From JAHBVL01 sp964461025 (GTDB lineage Bacteria > Chloroflexota > Chloroflexia > Thermomicrobiales > UBA6265): a stretch of DNA of 64,000 nucleotides. Below are positions 52,121 to 61,726 of this stretch, one piece after another (positions within the stretch are counted from its first letter, which is position 1; each line of letters starts with the position of its first letter). The DNA is taken from positions 8,369 through 72,368 of the forward strand of contig CAYWSE010000009.1 of NCBI GenBank assembly GCA_964461025.1, in the 5' to 3' direction. The notes below the pieces were generated by a model that saw nothing but the letters and a program-made list of their open reading frames with translations, was not told where the DNA came from and ran no database searches. Position numbers and translations under genes: made by a program.

Positions 52121-53881
52121 GTGGACGTCTCGACCGCACCCGACATCGCGTCAGTGTTACGCAGCCGGTGCGCGCCCCGCCGCTTGATCGACCCATCGCC
52201 GTTGCCAGATGGTATCGAGCGGTTGCACGACGACGAATTGCTGCACGCGCTTCTCGCCCGGCGAGGGCTGCGGACCCGTATCGCAGCCGAGAGCTTTCTG
52301 GATCACACCGCGACCGCAGTCCCCGATCCTCACCTCTTGCCCGATCTCGATGCCGCCATCGAACGCGTTTCCCGGGCGGTACTCAATGGTGAGAACATCG
52401 CGATTTTTGGCGATTACGACGTCGACGGCATCACCTCGGCCGCCATCATGTGGTACGCGCTGCGTCCGGTTGTGCGCGATGAACGGCGCCTCCTGGTGCG
52501 ACTGCCAACCCGCGACGAAGGGTATGGACTCAACGCCACCGCATTGAGCGAATTGGCCGAGGCGGGATCGACGCTGCTGATCGCGGTGGACTGTGCTTCG
52601 ACCGACCAGAAGCATGTGTCGCTGGCGCGGTCGCTTGGCATGGACGTCGTGATCATCGATCACCACCACATGACAACCGCCGGTCCGGAAGGCGCCATCA
52701 CGATCTCGCCAGCTCGTCCGGACGGCGGTCATTACCGCGAGATGGCTGCGGCTGGTTTGACCTGGCTGGTTGTCAATGCACTGGAACAGACTCCCGCCTT
52801 TTCCCAGTTTCACCAGACTGGTGGCGCGGCAGCGCTCGTCGATCTCGCCGCTCTGGGAACGGTGGCTGATGTCTCACCGATGACGGGTCATAACAGGCCA
52901 ATCGTCCGGGAAGGGATACGAGCGATGCGGCGGTCGCCGCGCACGGGACTGGAACACCTCTGCGATGTTGCTTCGATCGATCTGACTACCGTGAACACAA
53001 CGAAAATCGGCTTTGGTATCGCTCCGCGCCTCAATGCTGCCGGCCGTATTTCCGATCCGCGTCCCGCGTTCGAATTGCTCTTGACCAAAGACCCAACGCG
53101 GGCATTCGATCTCGCGACGGAACTGAATGGTCTCAATCGATTGAGGCAGGCAGAAACGGAATCCGTCATCGAGAGTGTGGTCGAGCGGCTCCTCTCGGAT
53201 CAGAGCCGGATCGATGCGCCGGTTCTCGTCGAATCCAGCAGTGAGTGGAGAACGGGCATTCTGGGGCTGGCGGCCGGAAAGCTGGCCGAACGCCTCGGAC
53301 GGCCTGTCATTCTTTTGCGCGACGATGGCAAGGTGGCGACAGGTTCCTGCCGGTCGGTTCCTGGCTTGCACATCGTCGATTTGCTGCGCCGTCATGACAA
53401 TTTGCTCGAGCGATACGGCGGGCACAGTCAGGCGGCGGGTATGACCCTTCGCCCAGAGAATGTCCACGTACTGCGCGAAGCTCTCTCGAACGATTCGGTC
53501 ATTGCCCACATGGATTTGCCTTTCGTTCCGGAACTCGCCATCGATGCCGAGCTCGGGCATCAGCAGATCACCCTGGACACCGCGAAGAGAATCATGCAAC
53601 TGAGCCCTTTCGGAGCAGGGAACCCGGAGCCGGTTTTTGTGATCCGGAATGTGTCATTGCTGCGAGTCGAGGTGATGGGGCGAGATTCCTCCCATCTGCG
53701 TCTCGTCTGGCGAGGACCGGCCGGCGAGATACGCGCGCCCTTCTTCAGCGCCGCCGAACGCGCAGGCGAACTCTCACCCGGCGCCAGCGTCGATGTCGCC
53801 TGCAGTCTGTCGGTCGATCATTGGAACGGTCAGCCACGCGTCGATGTTCGCGTTCTCGATTTCAGACCAGGCGGCCAATGA
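52121..53881 (+). CDS. recJ: Single-stranded-DNA-specific exonuclease RecJ
   Basis: 5'-3' exonuclease on single-stranded DNA in recombination and mismatch repair. The 586-residue protein has the DHH-family motifs GDYDVDGITSA (97-107), VDCAS (156-160) and DHHH (180-183), the DHHA1 region with SEWRTGILGLAAGKLAERLGRP and GSCRSVPGLHIVDLL and YGGHSQAAGM, and a C-terminal OB-like domain (FGAGNPEPVFVI). GTG at 52121 is used; it is convergent with lon, 10 bases between stops. Confidence 0.95.
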   Translation: MDVSTAPDIASVLRSRCAPRRLIDPSPLPDGIERLHDDELLHALLARRGLRTRIAAESFLDHTATAVPDPHLLPDLDAAIERVSRAVLNGENIAIFGDYDVDGITSAAIMWYALRPVVRDERRLLVRLPTRDEGYGLNATALSELAEAGSTLLIAVDCASTDQKHVSLARSLGMDVVIIDHHHMTTAGPEGAITISPARPDGGHYREMAAAGLTWLVVNALEQTPAFSQFHQTGGAAALVDLAALGTVADVSPMTGHNRPIVREGIRAMRRSPRTGLEHLCDVASIDLTTVNTTKIGFGIAPRLNAAGRISDPRPAFELLLTKDPTRAFDLATELNGLNRLRQAETESVIESVVERLLSDQSRIDAPVLVESSSEWRTGILGLAAGKLAERLGRPVILLRDDGKVATGSCRSVPGLHIVDLLRRHDNLLERYGGHSQAAGMTLRPENVHVLREALSNDSVIAHMDLPFVPELAIDAELGHQQITLDTAKRIMQLSPFGAGNPEPVFVIRNVSLLRVEVMGRDSSHLRLVWRGPAGEIRAPFFSAAERAGELSPGASVDVACSLSVDHWNGQPRVDVRVLDFRPGGQ

Positions 53882-53891
53882 CAGTTCGCGG

Positions 53892-56348
53892 TCAGTAGAT
53901 GGAACCCGAGCCGGTAACGATGCTTCCGGCGACGATCTGAGAGGCCGCGGGTGCATGGCCAAAGCCGTTGCTCACGAGCTCGACGTCCTCTGAGAGCTCT
54001 TCGGCTTGCTGTTCGTCCAGCAGAATCGCCGCTGAAATGACTTCGTCCATGTCGGTGACGAAGATGAACTCCATATCGGCGCGTACATTGTCCGGCACCT
54101 TTGTCAGGTCGCGCCGGTTTTCCGCTGGCAGGATTAATCGACGCATGCCGTGCCTGTGTGCGGCGAGGGCTTTGTCCTTCACGCCGCCAATCGCGAGTAC
54201 CCGGCCCCGCAGCGTGATCTCTCCGGTCATGGCGGTGTCGTTGCGCACAGGGCGACGGGTAATTGCGGAGATCAACGCGGTGGCCATGGTGATACCCGCT
54301 GATGGTCCGTCTTTTGGCGTGGCGCCTTCGGGCAGGTGGATATGCAGATCGAGGGCATCCTGGAAATTGACGGGGATGCGCAGTTGCTCTGCCCGCGATC
54401 GGGCATAGGAGAGTGCGGCTCTTGCCGATTCCTGCATCACATCGCCGGCCCGGCCGGTGATCGTCAGTCCGCCCTTTCCGGGCATCGTCGCGACCTCGAC
54501 AGGAATCAGCTCGCCGCCGATTTCTGTCGTGCCGAGACCGATCGCCACGCCGATCTGGCTCTCGCCGAGATCGTGCTCGGTGCTGAAGCGACGTGGACCG
54601 AGATAGGTCTCGACCAGGTCCGGCGTGACCGCCACCGCGTCGGCTTTCCCCTTGACCACCTCGCGAACGACCTTTCGGCAGAGAGCCGCTACGTCCCGGT
54701 CGAGCTCGCGAACCCCTGCTTCGCGTGTATAGCCCCGCACAAGCAGCGTCCAGACGCCGTCATCGATCTGTACTGAGCCTTCGGGCAATGCGTGTTGTGA
54801 GAGCTGCCGGGGCAAGAGATAGCGTTTGGCGATTTCGATCTTTTCGTCTTCGGTGTAGCCGGAGATTTCGATGATCTCCATACGGTCGCGAAGCGGTCGT
54901 GGCACCTGTTGCAGGTAGTTCGCGGTGGTGATGAAGAGCACGTGTGAGAGATCGTAGGGAAGATCGAGGAAGTGATCGGTGAATGCGGTGTTCTGCTCCG
55001 GATCGAGGACCTCGAGGAGCGCCGCGGAAGGATCGCCCCGGAAGTCGGAGGATAGCTTGTCGATTTCGTCCAGCAGGATCAGCGGATTGATCGTCCCTGC
55101 CTGTTTGAGCGCCCCGACCATCCGGCCCGGCATGGCGCCAATGTATGTGCGGCGGTGACCGCGAATCTCCGCTTCGTCCCGCACACCGCCAAGCGACACG
55201 CGAACGAATTCCCGGCCCATCGCCCGGGCGATCGAACGTCCCAGGCTGGTCTTGCCTACCCCCGGCGGTCCAACGAAGCAGAGAATCTGAGAAGAGCCGG
55301 TATCACGGAGGTCGCTCTTCTCGCGCAGGCTTCGCACCGCCAGGAAATCGAGAATCCGGTCTTTCACCTGCTCGAGTCCGAAGTGATCCTCGTTCAGGAT
55401 TGCCTCCGCCGCGTCGAGATCGAGCTGATCGGGTGAGCGTTCGTGCCATGGGAGCGCAAGCACGGTGTCGACATAGGTCCGCACGACGGTTGCTTCCGCC
55501 GAAACAGAAGGCATTCTCTCCAGGCGACCGAGTTCGCGGATCATCTTTTCTTCGATCTCTTCGGACATCTGCCGGGCCATGATTCGGCTGCGCAGCTCCT
55601 CGATTTCGTTGCCGCTTTCGCCCGAGAGCTCGTCCTGAATGACCTTCAGCTGTTCGCGCAGGTAGTACTCCCGCTGGTGCCGCTCGACCTGCTCGCGCAC
55701 CCGTTCCTGGATGCGGTTTTCCAGCTCGGCGACATCGAGGTCGCCGGCCAGGTGCACGGCGATCATCTCCAGCCGGCCGACGGAATCGGGTGTTTCGAGA
55801 AATTCCTGGCGCCGGCTCGTATCGGTCAGGATCTGTGTGGCCAGCAGATCGGCCAGATGCCCCGGATCGCTGGCGCGTTGCACCATGTCGAGGATTTCGG
55901 GGGCCAGTTTTTCGCGGGCATCGTGATAGCGAACCGCCAGTTCCTGCACGTGCAGCAAGAGCGCCGGCACATCGGCATTGCTCGATGTTGTCTCGCGCAG
56001 CTCTTCCGCCGCCACCGTGAAATACGGGCGTGCCGTGTCAAACTGTCCCAGCCGAACGCGTCCCACCCCTTCCAGAACGACCTGAATGGCATTGTTCTGC
56101 TGGCGCTCGACCGAGACGATTTCGGCCAGAGAGCCGACCGAATAGAGATCCTCTGGCGCTGGATCGTCAATATCCGCGTCGCGATGGGCGGTCACCACAA
56201 GGCGCCGGTTCGACGACAGCGATTCCTCGATTGCCTGAATCGAACGGGGACGTCCTACCAGGAGCGTGACGATATTTCGCGGGAAAATGACGACATTCTT
56301 AAGCGGCAAAAGGGGATAGCGTCGCGAGTAGAGCTCGTGCCGGCTCAT
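53892..56348 (-). CDS. lon: ATP-dependent Lon protease
   Basis: Cytoplasmic AAA+ serine protease degrading misfolded and regulatory proteins. The 818-residue chain has the LonN domain (RRYPLLPLKNVVIFPRNIVTLLVGR), a coiled-coil segment at about 185-250, the AAA+ Walker A GPPGVGKTSLG and Walker B ILLDEIDKL, and the protease domain with KDGPSAGITM (Ser683) and Lys726 in GGVKDKALAAHRHG. The last 40 residues (about 779-818) form an extra acidic then Ser/Gly-rich tail beyond standard Lon. The 208-base gap upstream shows no CIRCE- or HAIR-like heat-shock operator that I could recognise. Confidence 0.97.
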   Translation of the reverse strand: MSRHELYSRRYPLLPLKNVVIFPRNIVTLLVGRPRSIQAIEESLSSNRRLVVTAHRDADIDDPAPEDLYSVGSLAEIVSVERQQNNAIQVVLEGVGRVRLGQFDTARPYFTVAAEELRETTSSNADVPALLLHVQELAVRYHDAREKLAPEILDMVQRASDPGHLADLLATQILTDTSRRQEFLETPDSVGRLEMIAVHLAGDLDVAELENRIQERVREQVERHQREYYLREQLKVIQDELSGESGNEIEELRSRIMARQMSEEIEEKMIRELGRLERMPSVSAEATVVRTYVDTVLALPWHERSPDQLDLDAAEAILNEDHFGLEQVKDRILDFLAVRSLREKSDLRDTGSSQILCFVGPPGVGKTSLGRSIARAMGREFVRVSLGGVRDEAEIRGHRRTYIGAMPGRMVGALKQAGTINPLILLDEIDKLSSDFRGDPSAALLEVLDPEQNTAFTDHFLDLPYDLSHVLFITTANYLQQVPRPLRDRMEIIEISGYTEDEKIEIAKRYLLPRQLSQHALPEGSVQIDDGVWTLLVRGYTREAGVRELDRDVAALCRKVVREVVKGKADAVAVTPDLVETYLGPRRFSTEHDLGESQIGVAIGLGTTEIGGELIPVEVATMPGKGGLTITGRAGDVMQESARAALSYARSRAEQLRIPVNFQDALDLHIHLPEGATPKDGPSAGITMATALISAITRRPVRNDTAMTGEITLRGRVLAIGGVKDKALAAHRHGMRRLILPAENRRDLTKVPDNVRADMEFIFVTDMDEVISAAILLDEQQAEELSEDVELVSNGFGHAPAASQIVAGSIVTGSGSIY

Positions 56349-56556
56349 TGATGCCCCTTCCCCAGAGAGATGAACGCGGTCATGCGTTTGATCGAGACCT
56401 CAGCGTGGCGGTGGTCAATCCGTCACGGTTCGACGCGCCAATGGGCGCACGGGCAGAACGACCTTGCGTGTTTCGCTGCCCGGATTGAGAGTATATCAAG
56501 ATGTGGCGGTTGATGTACGTACGTAGAGCTTGTCCGAACGAATCGGTGACTTCAGG

Positions 56557-57357
56557 TCATGCTGATTCGGAAGCACAACTCCGCTCGTAGCACTCGACCA
56601 TTCGCTGGACGATGTACGAGACATCATCCGTCACGGTCAACAGTTCGAGATCGCCTGCAGCGACCAACCCTTCACCCAGCAGCTGCGCTTGCACCCAGCC
56701 AATCAACGGGTTCCAGAAGGCTGTGTCGTAGAGCACGACCGGGAAATTGCCGAGTTTGCCAGTCTGAATCAATGTGAGCGCTTCGAAGAGCTCGTCGAGC
56801 GTGCCAAACCCGCCCGGGAAAATGACAAAGCCTTCGGCATACTTGACGAACATCGTCTTCCGGACGAAGAAATACCGGAAATTCAGGGGGACATTGACGA
56901 AGCGATTGACGCCCTGTTCGTGCGGCAGCTCGATATTCGCGCCGACTGACACTCCTCCGGCTTCCGAGGCTCCCCGGTTTGCGGCCTCCATCACACCTGG
57001 TCCGCCCCCGGTGATGACAGCGAATCCCGCCTTCACGAGACCATCCGCCGTTGCCCGAGCGGCTTCATACCAGGGATGGTTCTCACCGATGCGTGCCGAG
57101 CCGAAAACCGTCACCGCCGGACCGAGATCGGCCAGGGCATCGAATCCTGAGACGAACTCGCCGGTTATCCGCAACACCCGCCACGGATCGCTGTGCACAA
57201 ATTCACTTTCCCGCTGACGCGACGCTGTCGAGCGTTTCAGAAGCTCGGCGTCGTCTGTCGGCAGCCCCCGGGCTACCGATCGATTGAGCGATGGATTCGG
57301 AATCAGGTTGCCTACAGGCGAGAAGCCGAGGTGAATATCTTTCTTACCGTCGGTCAT
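56557..57357 (-). CDS. LOG-family (TIGR00730) Rossmann-fold protein
   Basis: Putative nucleoside-5'-monophosphate phosphoribohydrolase (LOG family, which includes cytokinin-activating enzymes and YgdH-like proteins). The 266-residue protein has the paired motifs GGGPGVMEAANRGA and PGGFGTLDELFE. ATG at 57357 follows GGAAGGAACC; a longer frame to 57486 is not supported. About 60 residues precede the LOG core, including LNRSVARGLPTDDAELLKR. Divergent from the lipoprotein gene at 57499. Confidence 0.88.
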   Translation of the reverse strand: MTDGKKDIHLGFSPVGNLIPNPSLNRSVARGLPTDDAELLKRSTASRQRESEFVHSDPWRVLRITGEFVSGFDALADLGPAVTVFGSARIGENHPWYEAARATADGLVKAGFAVITGGGPGVMEAANRGASEAGGVSVGANIELPHEQGVNRFVNVPLNFRYFFVRKTMFVKYAEGFVIFPGGFGTLDELFEALTLIQTGKLGNFPVVLYDTAFWNPLIGWVQAQLLGEGLVAAGDLELLTVTDDVSYIVQRMVECYERSCASESA

Positions 57358-57498
57358 GAAATGGTTCCTTCCGTCGCGGGCCGGTGAGCAGCGGGTAGAC
57401 TGTACCCGACCTGTGCCCGGCGCAGGTTTCTGTTTGACTGCGTGCAATTGCGTGCAGCCGATCTGGAGATTCATTCCCGCGTGCAAACACGACGTTCG

Positions 57499-58026
57499 AT
57501 GACGACGGAAAGCGAGGAGCGCGAAGTTCCGTGCAGCCGGCGAGCGCTCCTGGGCATTGGCGCCACGAGCATTGCGCTCCTTGCGCTCTCGGCGTGCGGT
57601 GGTTCAGGTTCATCCGAACCGGAAGACGCGCCGCAATCCGAAGGTCAGGATGGTGTGCAAGTGACCGGGCCGCCGGTGCTGGGACCAGTCATCTGGTCGA
57701 CCGCAGTGCTGCCGGGAACGAGCGAACCGACTGCTCCTGTCGCCAGCTTCCCGGTCGAGACGTCGACGATCTACGCCGTTTTTCCCGTCGAGCGCATCGC
57801 ATCGGGCGTGACTATCCGCGCCAGCTGGTCGTTGAACGGGCAGACCATCCCAGATGTCGGCGCTGAGCTGACTGCGCCTCGCGACCAGATCGGTGGATGG
57901 ATCGAGTTCCACCTGGAGCGGACGTCGGACCAGCCTTGGCCAGACGGCGAATATGGCATCTCGCTCTCATCCGAGAGTGTGCTCGTCGCCACGGGCTCCG
58001 TCGCCGTTGTGCGAACCGGTCAATAG
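57499..58026 (+). CDS. Lipoprotein of unknown function
   Basis: A 175-residue predicted lipoprotein. The lipobox is ALLALSACGGSG, preceded by a twin-arginine-like SRRALLGIGATSI. The mature part starts with an acidic/Gly/Ser spacer and has a beta-sandwich-like pattern (TIYAVFPVERIASGVTIRASWSLNG, GGWIEFHLERTSDQPWPDGEYGISL) seen in Chloroflexota proteins with Ig-like folds. The start is uncertain because no ribosome site is obvious; the frame is open to 57442. Function unknown. Confidence 0.75.
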   Translation: MTTESEEREVPCSRRALLGIGATSIALLALSACGGSGSSEPEDAPQSEGQDGVQVTGPPVLGPVIWSTAVLPGTSEPTAPVASFPVETSTIYAVFPVERIASGVTIRASWSLNGQTIPDVGAELTAPRDQIGGWIEFHLERTSDQPWPDGEYGISLSSESVLVATGSVAVVRTGQ

Positions 58027-58160
58027 TCCATATTTTCATCAAGATAGATGTGGCTAAACCCTCTATCCAGATGGTAGAGTTTTCAGCCGAGCTGGCAACT
58101 CCGAATCATCTGAACGCATTGCCAATCGGCGAAGAGGTCAGATGGCTCCTCTGAACTGGA

Positions 58161-58610
58161 TTGTTGGCTGTGTGCACTCGTTTCGCTTGTCGTGCCTGCA
58201 CGTGCCTGAGGACTGAACGCTCCGTGGATGGTTCCAGCGCCCACGATCCAACGTACTTCCCAGACCAGCGATGGGAAGGGGATAGCGACATTCTCCGAGT
58301 TTCGATCGGCAACGCAGCAGCGCCGTTTGTCTGGCAACATGGCCGGCGGCTCCTCCTCCTCGACGAAGACGCCGGACTTTGGAGTTTCGCCGAGCTCGAA
58401 TTCGATCCTGCCACGTGTCGCTATGTGGAAATCCGTCGCTCGGGCTACGAAATGGAGCGCGAAGCGGTTGGGGTGATCCTCAGCCGGGCGCTTTCTTCCG
58501 GATTCGAGGAGGTCGCTCGTGCCTCGTCACAGCTGAACGACTGGCTCCTCCGGTACTTCGGTCACACCATCGACGAGAGCCGCTCGCGACCACGCAGCCG
58601 CGCTTTGTAG
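58161..58610 (+). CDS. Small hypothetical protein
   Basis: Not recognised. The frame codes for up to 149 residues; the convincing part starts near SVDGSSAHDPTYFPDQRWEG and contains WQHGRRLLLLDEDAGLWSFAELEFD and EREAVGVILSRAL, with no membrane segment. The N-terminal 20 residues are Cys/Arg-rich and probably not translated: a GTG at about 58224 is a likelier start. It is followed by a family A element. Accepted as a gene on composition, with low certainty. Confidence 0.45.
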   Translation: MLAVCTRFACRACTCLRTERSVDGSSAHDPTYFPDQRWEGDSDILRVSIGNAAAPFVWQHGRRLLLLDEDAGLWSFAELEFDPATCRYVEIRRSGYEMEREAVGVILSRALSSGFEEVARASSQLNDWLLRYFGHTIDESRSRPRSRAL

Positions 58611-58625
58611 GCGCACGAGAACCCT

Positions 58626-58769
58626 GTCATCCTGAGCGAAACGACGCGCAGCGAGTGAAGTCGAAGGATCTCCCGCCGCAGCGGAAAGCGTCCGGCATCG
58701 TTGTCTTCTGCTCGCTGCCAAACCCGAACGAGAGATTCCTCCACTCCGCTGCGCTCCGGTCGGAATGAC
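58626..58769. repeat. Dispersed element family A, copy 3 (longest)
   Basis: A 144-base element begins GTCATCCTGAGCGAAACGAC and ends GGTCGGAATGAC, an inverted pair at the ends. The interior contains GAAGGATCTCCCGCCGCAGCGG (read in the opposite sense to the copy at 1836) and CTCCACTCCGCTGCGCTCCG. It fills most of the gap between the small hypothetical gene and the DUF1684 gene. Confidence 0.7.
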
Positions 58770-58811
58770 GACGTGTCTTGGTTCACTCTTCCGGGAACTC
58801 CTTCGAAATTG

Positions 58812-59351
58812 CTATGTCGCTTTCGGCTTCAGCAAGAACGCCTTTTCACCAGCTTCGATCGCCACATCGAGCCAGTTTTCCTCCGGTGGCGTTGGGCACG
58901 ACCATCCCTCGCCGTACGCGCAGTAAGGGCTGTAGGCGTAGTTGAAATCGACCAGGATGTGGCCATCCGGGTTCGTTTGTGGATCGAGATACCGGCCGAG
59001 CTCGTACGTTTCCCTGCCTGACGTTGCGTCCCGAAACGGCAGGAAGTGCCTGCCACGGTCGAGATCCTTGAGTACGGTCAGGGTGACGGTCTCCGAGCCG
59101 ACCGGAAAGGAGACGGTGCCCGCCCGGGCGAACTCGACGATCAGCCCATCACTCGTATCGAGCTGGACGATCTGATCCAGTTCCGGCTGTGGTGGTTCGA
59201 TCTCCAGCACGAACGCCAAATCGGGATTCTCCGGAAAGTAATCGAGACCATCGAAGCGCTCGATATCGTCCGGATCGAGAGGCGAGTTCGCTCCGTCGCG
59301 GAAATAGTCATCCTTGTGCAATCTGAAATCCGCGATCCTCGACCTTGGCAT
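58812..59351 (-). CDS. DUF1684 domain protein
   Basis: A 179-residue member of DUF1684, a family found across bacteria with unknown function. The features are FRLHKDDYFRDGANSPLDP at the N-terminus, FDGLDYFPENPDL, GRYLDPQTNPDGHILVDFNYAYSPYCAYGEGWSCPTPP (the family's most conserved block, with its Cys pair), and ENWLDVAIEAGEK. ATG at 59351 starts the frame. Monocistronic. Confidence 0.92.
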   Translation of the reverse strand: MPRSRIADFRLHKDDYFRDGANSPLDPDDIERFDGLDYFPENPDLAFVLEIEPPQPELDQIVQLDTSDGLIVEFARAGTVSFPVGSETVTLTVLKDLDRGRHFLPFRDATSGRETYELGRYLDPQTNPDGHILVDFNYAYSPYCAYGEGWSCPTPPEENWLDVAIEAGEKAFLLKPKAT

Positions 59352-59695
59352 CAGGCATCCTTATCCGATCGGTGTGCTCGCCCTCTCTCATCCAGAATCA
59401 TAGTCCGCACCACAGTCAAGTGTTCGCGTTTCAGCGCATGCCCCGAATTGTGTAACTGCGGACCCCCGTGTCCGCCATTGTTCGCCACAACCTCGGTCAT
59501 GCCCGGTGTGCGTCCCTCGGCGGTGCTGAACGATCATGGTTGCCGGTGACGTTTGTAGACACCGGGGGGCTGCGGCCACAGAGGGCACAGCGAGTCGGGA
59601 TTGGCGACAGATTCATTTTGAAGACTCGAAATGACTGAAAGCGCCACATGATGTGCAGCGGTGTAGATAGAGATTCATGATACTGAGAATATTGG
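59352..59695. other. Gene-free stretch
   Basis: No gene, repeat or structured RNA was recognised in these 344 bases between the divergent DUF1684 and murI genes. AT content rises toward the murI promoter. Confidence 0.5.
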
Positions 59696-59724
59696 TTGAA
59701 AAGGCCGGTTCCACATGGTAGCAT
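59696..59724 (+). promoter_or_regulatory. murI promoter
   Basis: TTGAAA (59696-59701) and TAGCAT (59719-59724) are 17 bases apart. The predicted transcription start near 59731 lies about 58 bases before the chosen murI start, which argues against the longer open frame beginning at 59696. Confidence 0.6.
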
Positions 59725-59788
59725 CCCTGTCCGGACACCGCTGGCTTACATGGGTCCGGTGCGACACCCGGGAAGGGGTGCAGGTTCG

Positions 59789-60631
59789 TTGGTTTCCGTT
59801 TCGTCCCCGTCAGTGCGTTCGCATGTGCATGCGCGTCATGCGCAATCTCGCAATGCTGAGATCGGTCTCCTCGACTCGGGTCTGGGTGGTTTGAGCATCG
59901 TCCAGGCGCTGCAGCGTGCGATGCCCGCCGAACGCCTTCTCTACTATGCCGACTCGGCCTACTGCCCCTATGGCGAGCGTGACGAGGCATTCATCCGGTC
60001 GCGAACACTGACCATTGCCTCCGAACTGGAGCAGCGAGGCGCCAAGGCGATCGTCATCGCCTGCAACACCGCCTGCGCGGCGGCGTTGGAGCATGTGCGC
60101 AGCGCGGTGAGCGTGCCGGTGGTCGGTCTCGAACCGGCGGTCAAGCCGGCGGTGGCGCTCACCCGCACTGGCCGGATCGCGGTGTTTGCCACACCACGGA
60201 CGATCGCCAGCCGACGTCTGGACATATTGATCGAACGCTATGCAACGGGGATCATCGTCGAGCGCATCGCGGCTCCAGACTGGGTCGGTTTTGTCGAACG
60301 CGATCAGATCGCCTCAGAAGATGCGTTTCATGCGGTTGAGCGGTTGGTTCGGCCCGCGATCGAACGGGGCGCCGACGTGCTGGTGCTGGGTTGCACTCAT
60401 TTTCCGTTTCTGACGTCGCTCATCCGCACAGCGGCAGGACCGGGAGTGGCCATCGTCGATAGTGGCGACGCCATTGCCCGGCGCGCCCGCCATGTGCTCG
60501 AAGAACTGGATCTTCTCGCATCACCAGATGCTGAAGCACAGCCCCTGACCGTGATGACCAGTACAACAACGCCCGCCGAAATCGGCGAGCGTGCTGCCCA
60601 GATGCTTGGTGGCGACGTCCGCCTGGCCTGA
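59789..60631 (+). CDS. murI: Glutamate racemase MurI
   Basis: Interconverts L- and D-glutamate for peptidoglycan. With a TTG start at 59789 the protein has 280 residues. Motifs: LLDSGLGGLSIVQAL (Asp29-Ser30), YYADSAYCPYG, the first catalytic Cys in IACNTACAAAL (Cys92), and the second in LGCTHFPFL (Cys202). The frame is open to 59696, but that region contains the -35 box. About 20 residues of Ser/His/Arg-rich sequence precede the core; a GTG at about 59825 is an alternative start. Confidence 0.93.
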   Translation: MVSVSSPSVRSHVHARHAQSRNAEIGLLDSGLGGLSIVQALQRAMPAERLLYYADSAYCPYGERDEAFIRSRTLTIASELEQRGAKAIVIACNTACAAALEHVRSAVSVPVVGLEPAVKPAVALTRTGRIAVFATPRTIASRRLDILIERYATGIIVERIAAPDWVGFVERDQIASEDAFHAVERLVRPAIERGADVLVLGCTHFPFLTSLIRTAAGPGVAIVDSGDAIARRARHVLEELDLLASPDAEAQPLTVMTSTTTPAEIGERAAQMLGGDVRLA

Positions 60632-60633
60632 TC

Positions 60634-61719
60634 TCAGGCGCTGGCGCGCTCCAGCATCCGCTGGTGACCCACTTCGATTTCCGGATTGTTGTACGCGACG
60701 TTCTCGAACGTCTTGTAGCGCAGACCCTGCGACAGCGTCACCCGGAAAGGCGGATCGGCAACGAGCTCGCGAATCGACGCTCGTTCCTGGAGCTCGCCGT
60801 CGATCAGCTCGAGCACACGGATGTCTTCCACCCGGTTTGGTCCCATGCCTCGCGTGCCGGCCACGCGGAGGTAGGTGACCTCGGCCGGGTCGATGCCCAG
60901 CAGCGCGGTGCCGATCGTGTCGACCGCTGTCTGATTGACGCTCGCCAAGGTCAGTCCCATCGGCCGGTTCGTGCCGTTGTTGAAGCCGGTGCCGTCGCGT
61001 GGGATCAACGCGTCAACGATGTTGAAATCGGGCGTGCGGGCGAGTGAGATATCGCAAATCTTGTGTGCCCAGCGCTCGTGGGTATCGATATCGCCATTGC
61101 TCACTTCCACGCCACCGCGGTCGCCCGAATAGCGGGGAAACATCGTGCACATATGCCGTTCTTCCAGCGGCACCACGATTCCCTGCAGATTCTTCAGACT
61201 GATCGTCGTGATCCCGAAGTTGTGGGTGCGCATTTTCGGGATATTGATGAAAAAGGCATCCGGATCCCAGACTGTCTTGCCGATCGGCATCTGCTGGAAA
61301 ACGACGCCGTCGGGTATGTCGACCCGCACGAAATCGTCGGCGTTCAGATCGACAAGATTGAATCCCGTTTCCTCGGCGACGATGTCGAATCCGACATTGT
61401 TGTAATGAACCGCCATGTCGCGGCTGTCTTCACCGCCGCCCCCTTCGGCCACCGAGATTGTCGATGCGGCGATGCCGCGACCCGTCAGATGATCGACGAC
61501 TCCCCGCAGAAACTCAGGATGAACGGTGATCCCCGAGTCGGGCGAAACACCGCTGACGACATTTGGCTTGAGCGTGACCTTCGGTTTGTCGATTTCGACC
61601 TGCAGCGCATCCATCACGGCGCGCGCCGAGGCGTAGAAATCCTTGCCTGTGTAGGGATCCGATCCGGTGGACCGGTGCAAAATGACGGTGTCGGGACGAT
61701 TCCAGTCGAGCGTTGCCAT
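60634..61719 (-). CDS. DUF362 domain protein
   Basis: A 361-residue protein of the DUF362 family, whose members often carry iron-sulfur ferredoxin domains; none is fused here. Key segments are VTLKPNVVSGVSPDSGITVHPEFL, DAFFINIPKMRTHNFGITTISLKNLQGIV (the signature), and LTLASVNQTAVDTIGTALLGIDPAEVTYL. It lies seven bases after the cyclase gene, in a three-gene minus-strand cluster with the hydroxyacid-oxoacid transhydrogenase. Function unknown. Confidence 0.88.
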   Translation of the reverse strand: MATLDWNRPDTVILHRSTGSDPYTGKDFYASARAVMDALQVEIDKPKVTLKPNVVSGVSPDSGITVHPEFLRGVVDHLTGRGIAASTISVAEGGGGEDSRDMAVHYNNVGFDIVAEETGFNLVDLNADDFVRVDIPDGVVFQQMPIGKTVWDPDAFFINIPKMRTHNFGITTISLKNLQGIVVPLEERHMCTMFPRYSGDRGGVEVSNGDIDTHERWAHKICDISLARTPDFNIVDALIPRDGTGFNNGTNRPMGLTLASVNQTAVDTIGTALLGIDPAEVTYLRVAGTRGMGPNRVEDIRVLELIDGELQERASIRELVADPPFRVTLSQGLRYKTFENVAYNNPEIEVGHQRMLERASA

Positions 61720-61726
61720 ATCGTGA

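Noticed and set aside
59696..59788. Longer murI reading frame
   Set aside because: Its first codon is part of the -35 box of a good promoter, so it would lie upstream of the transcript.
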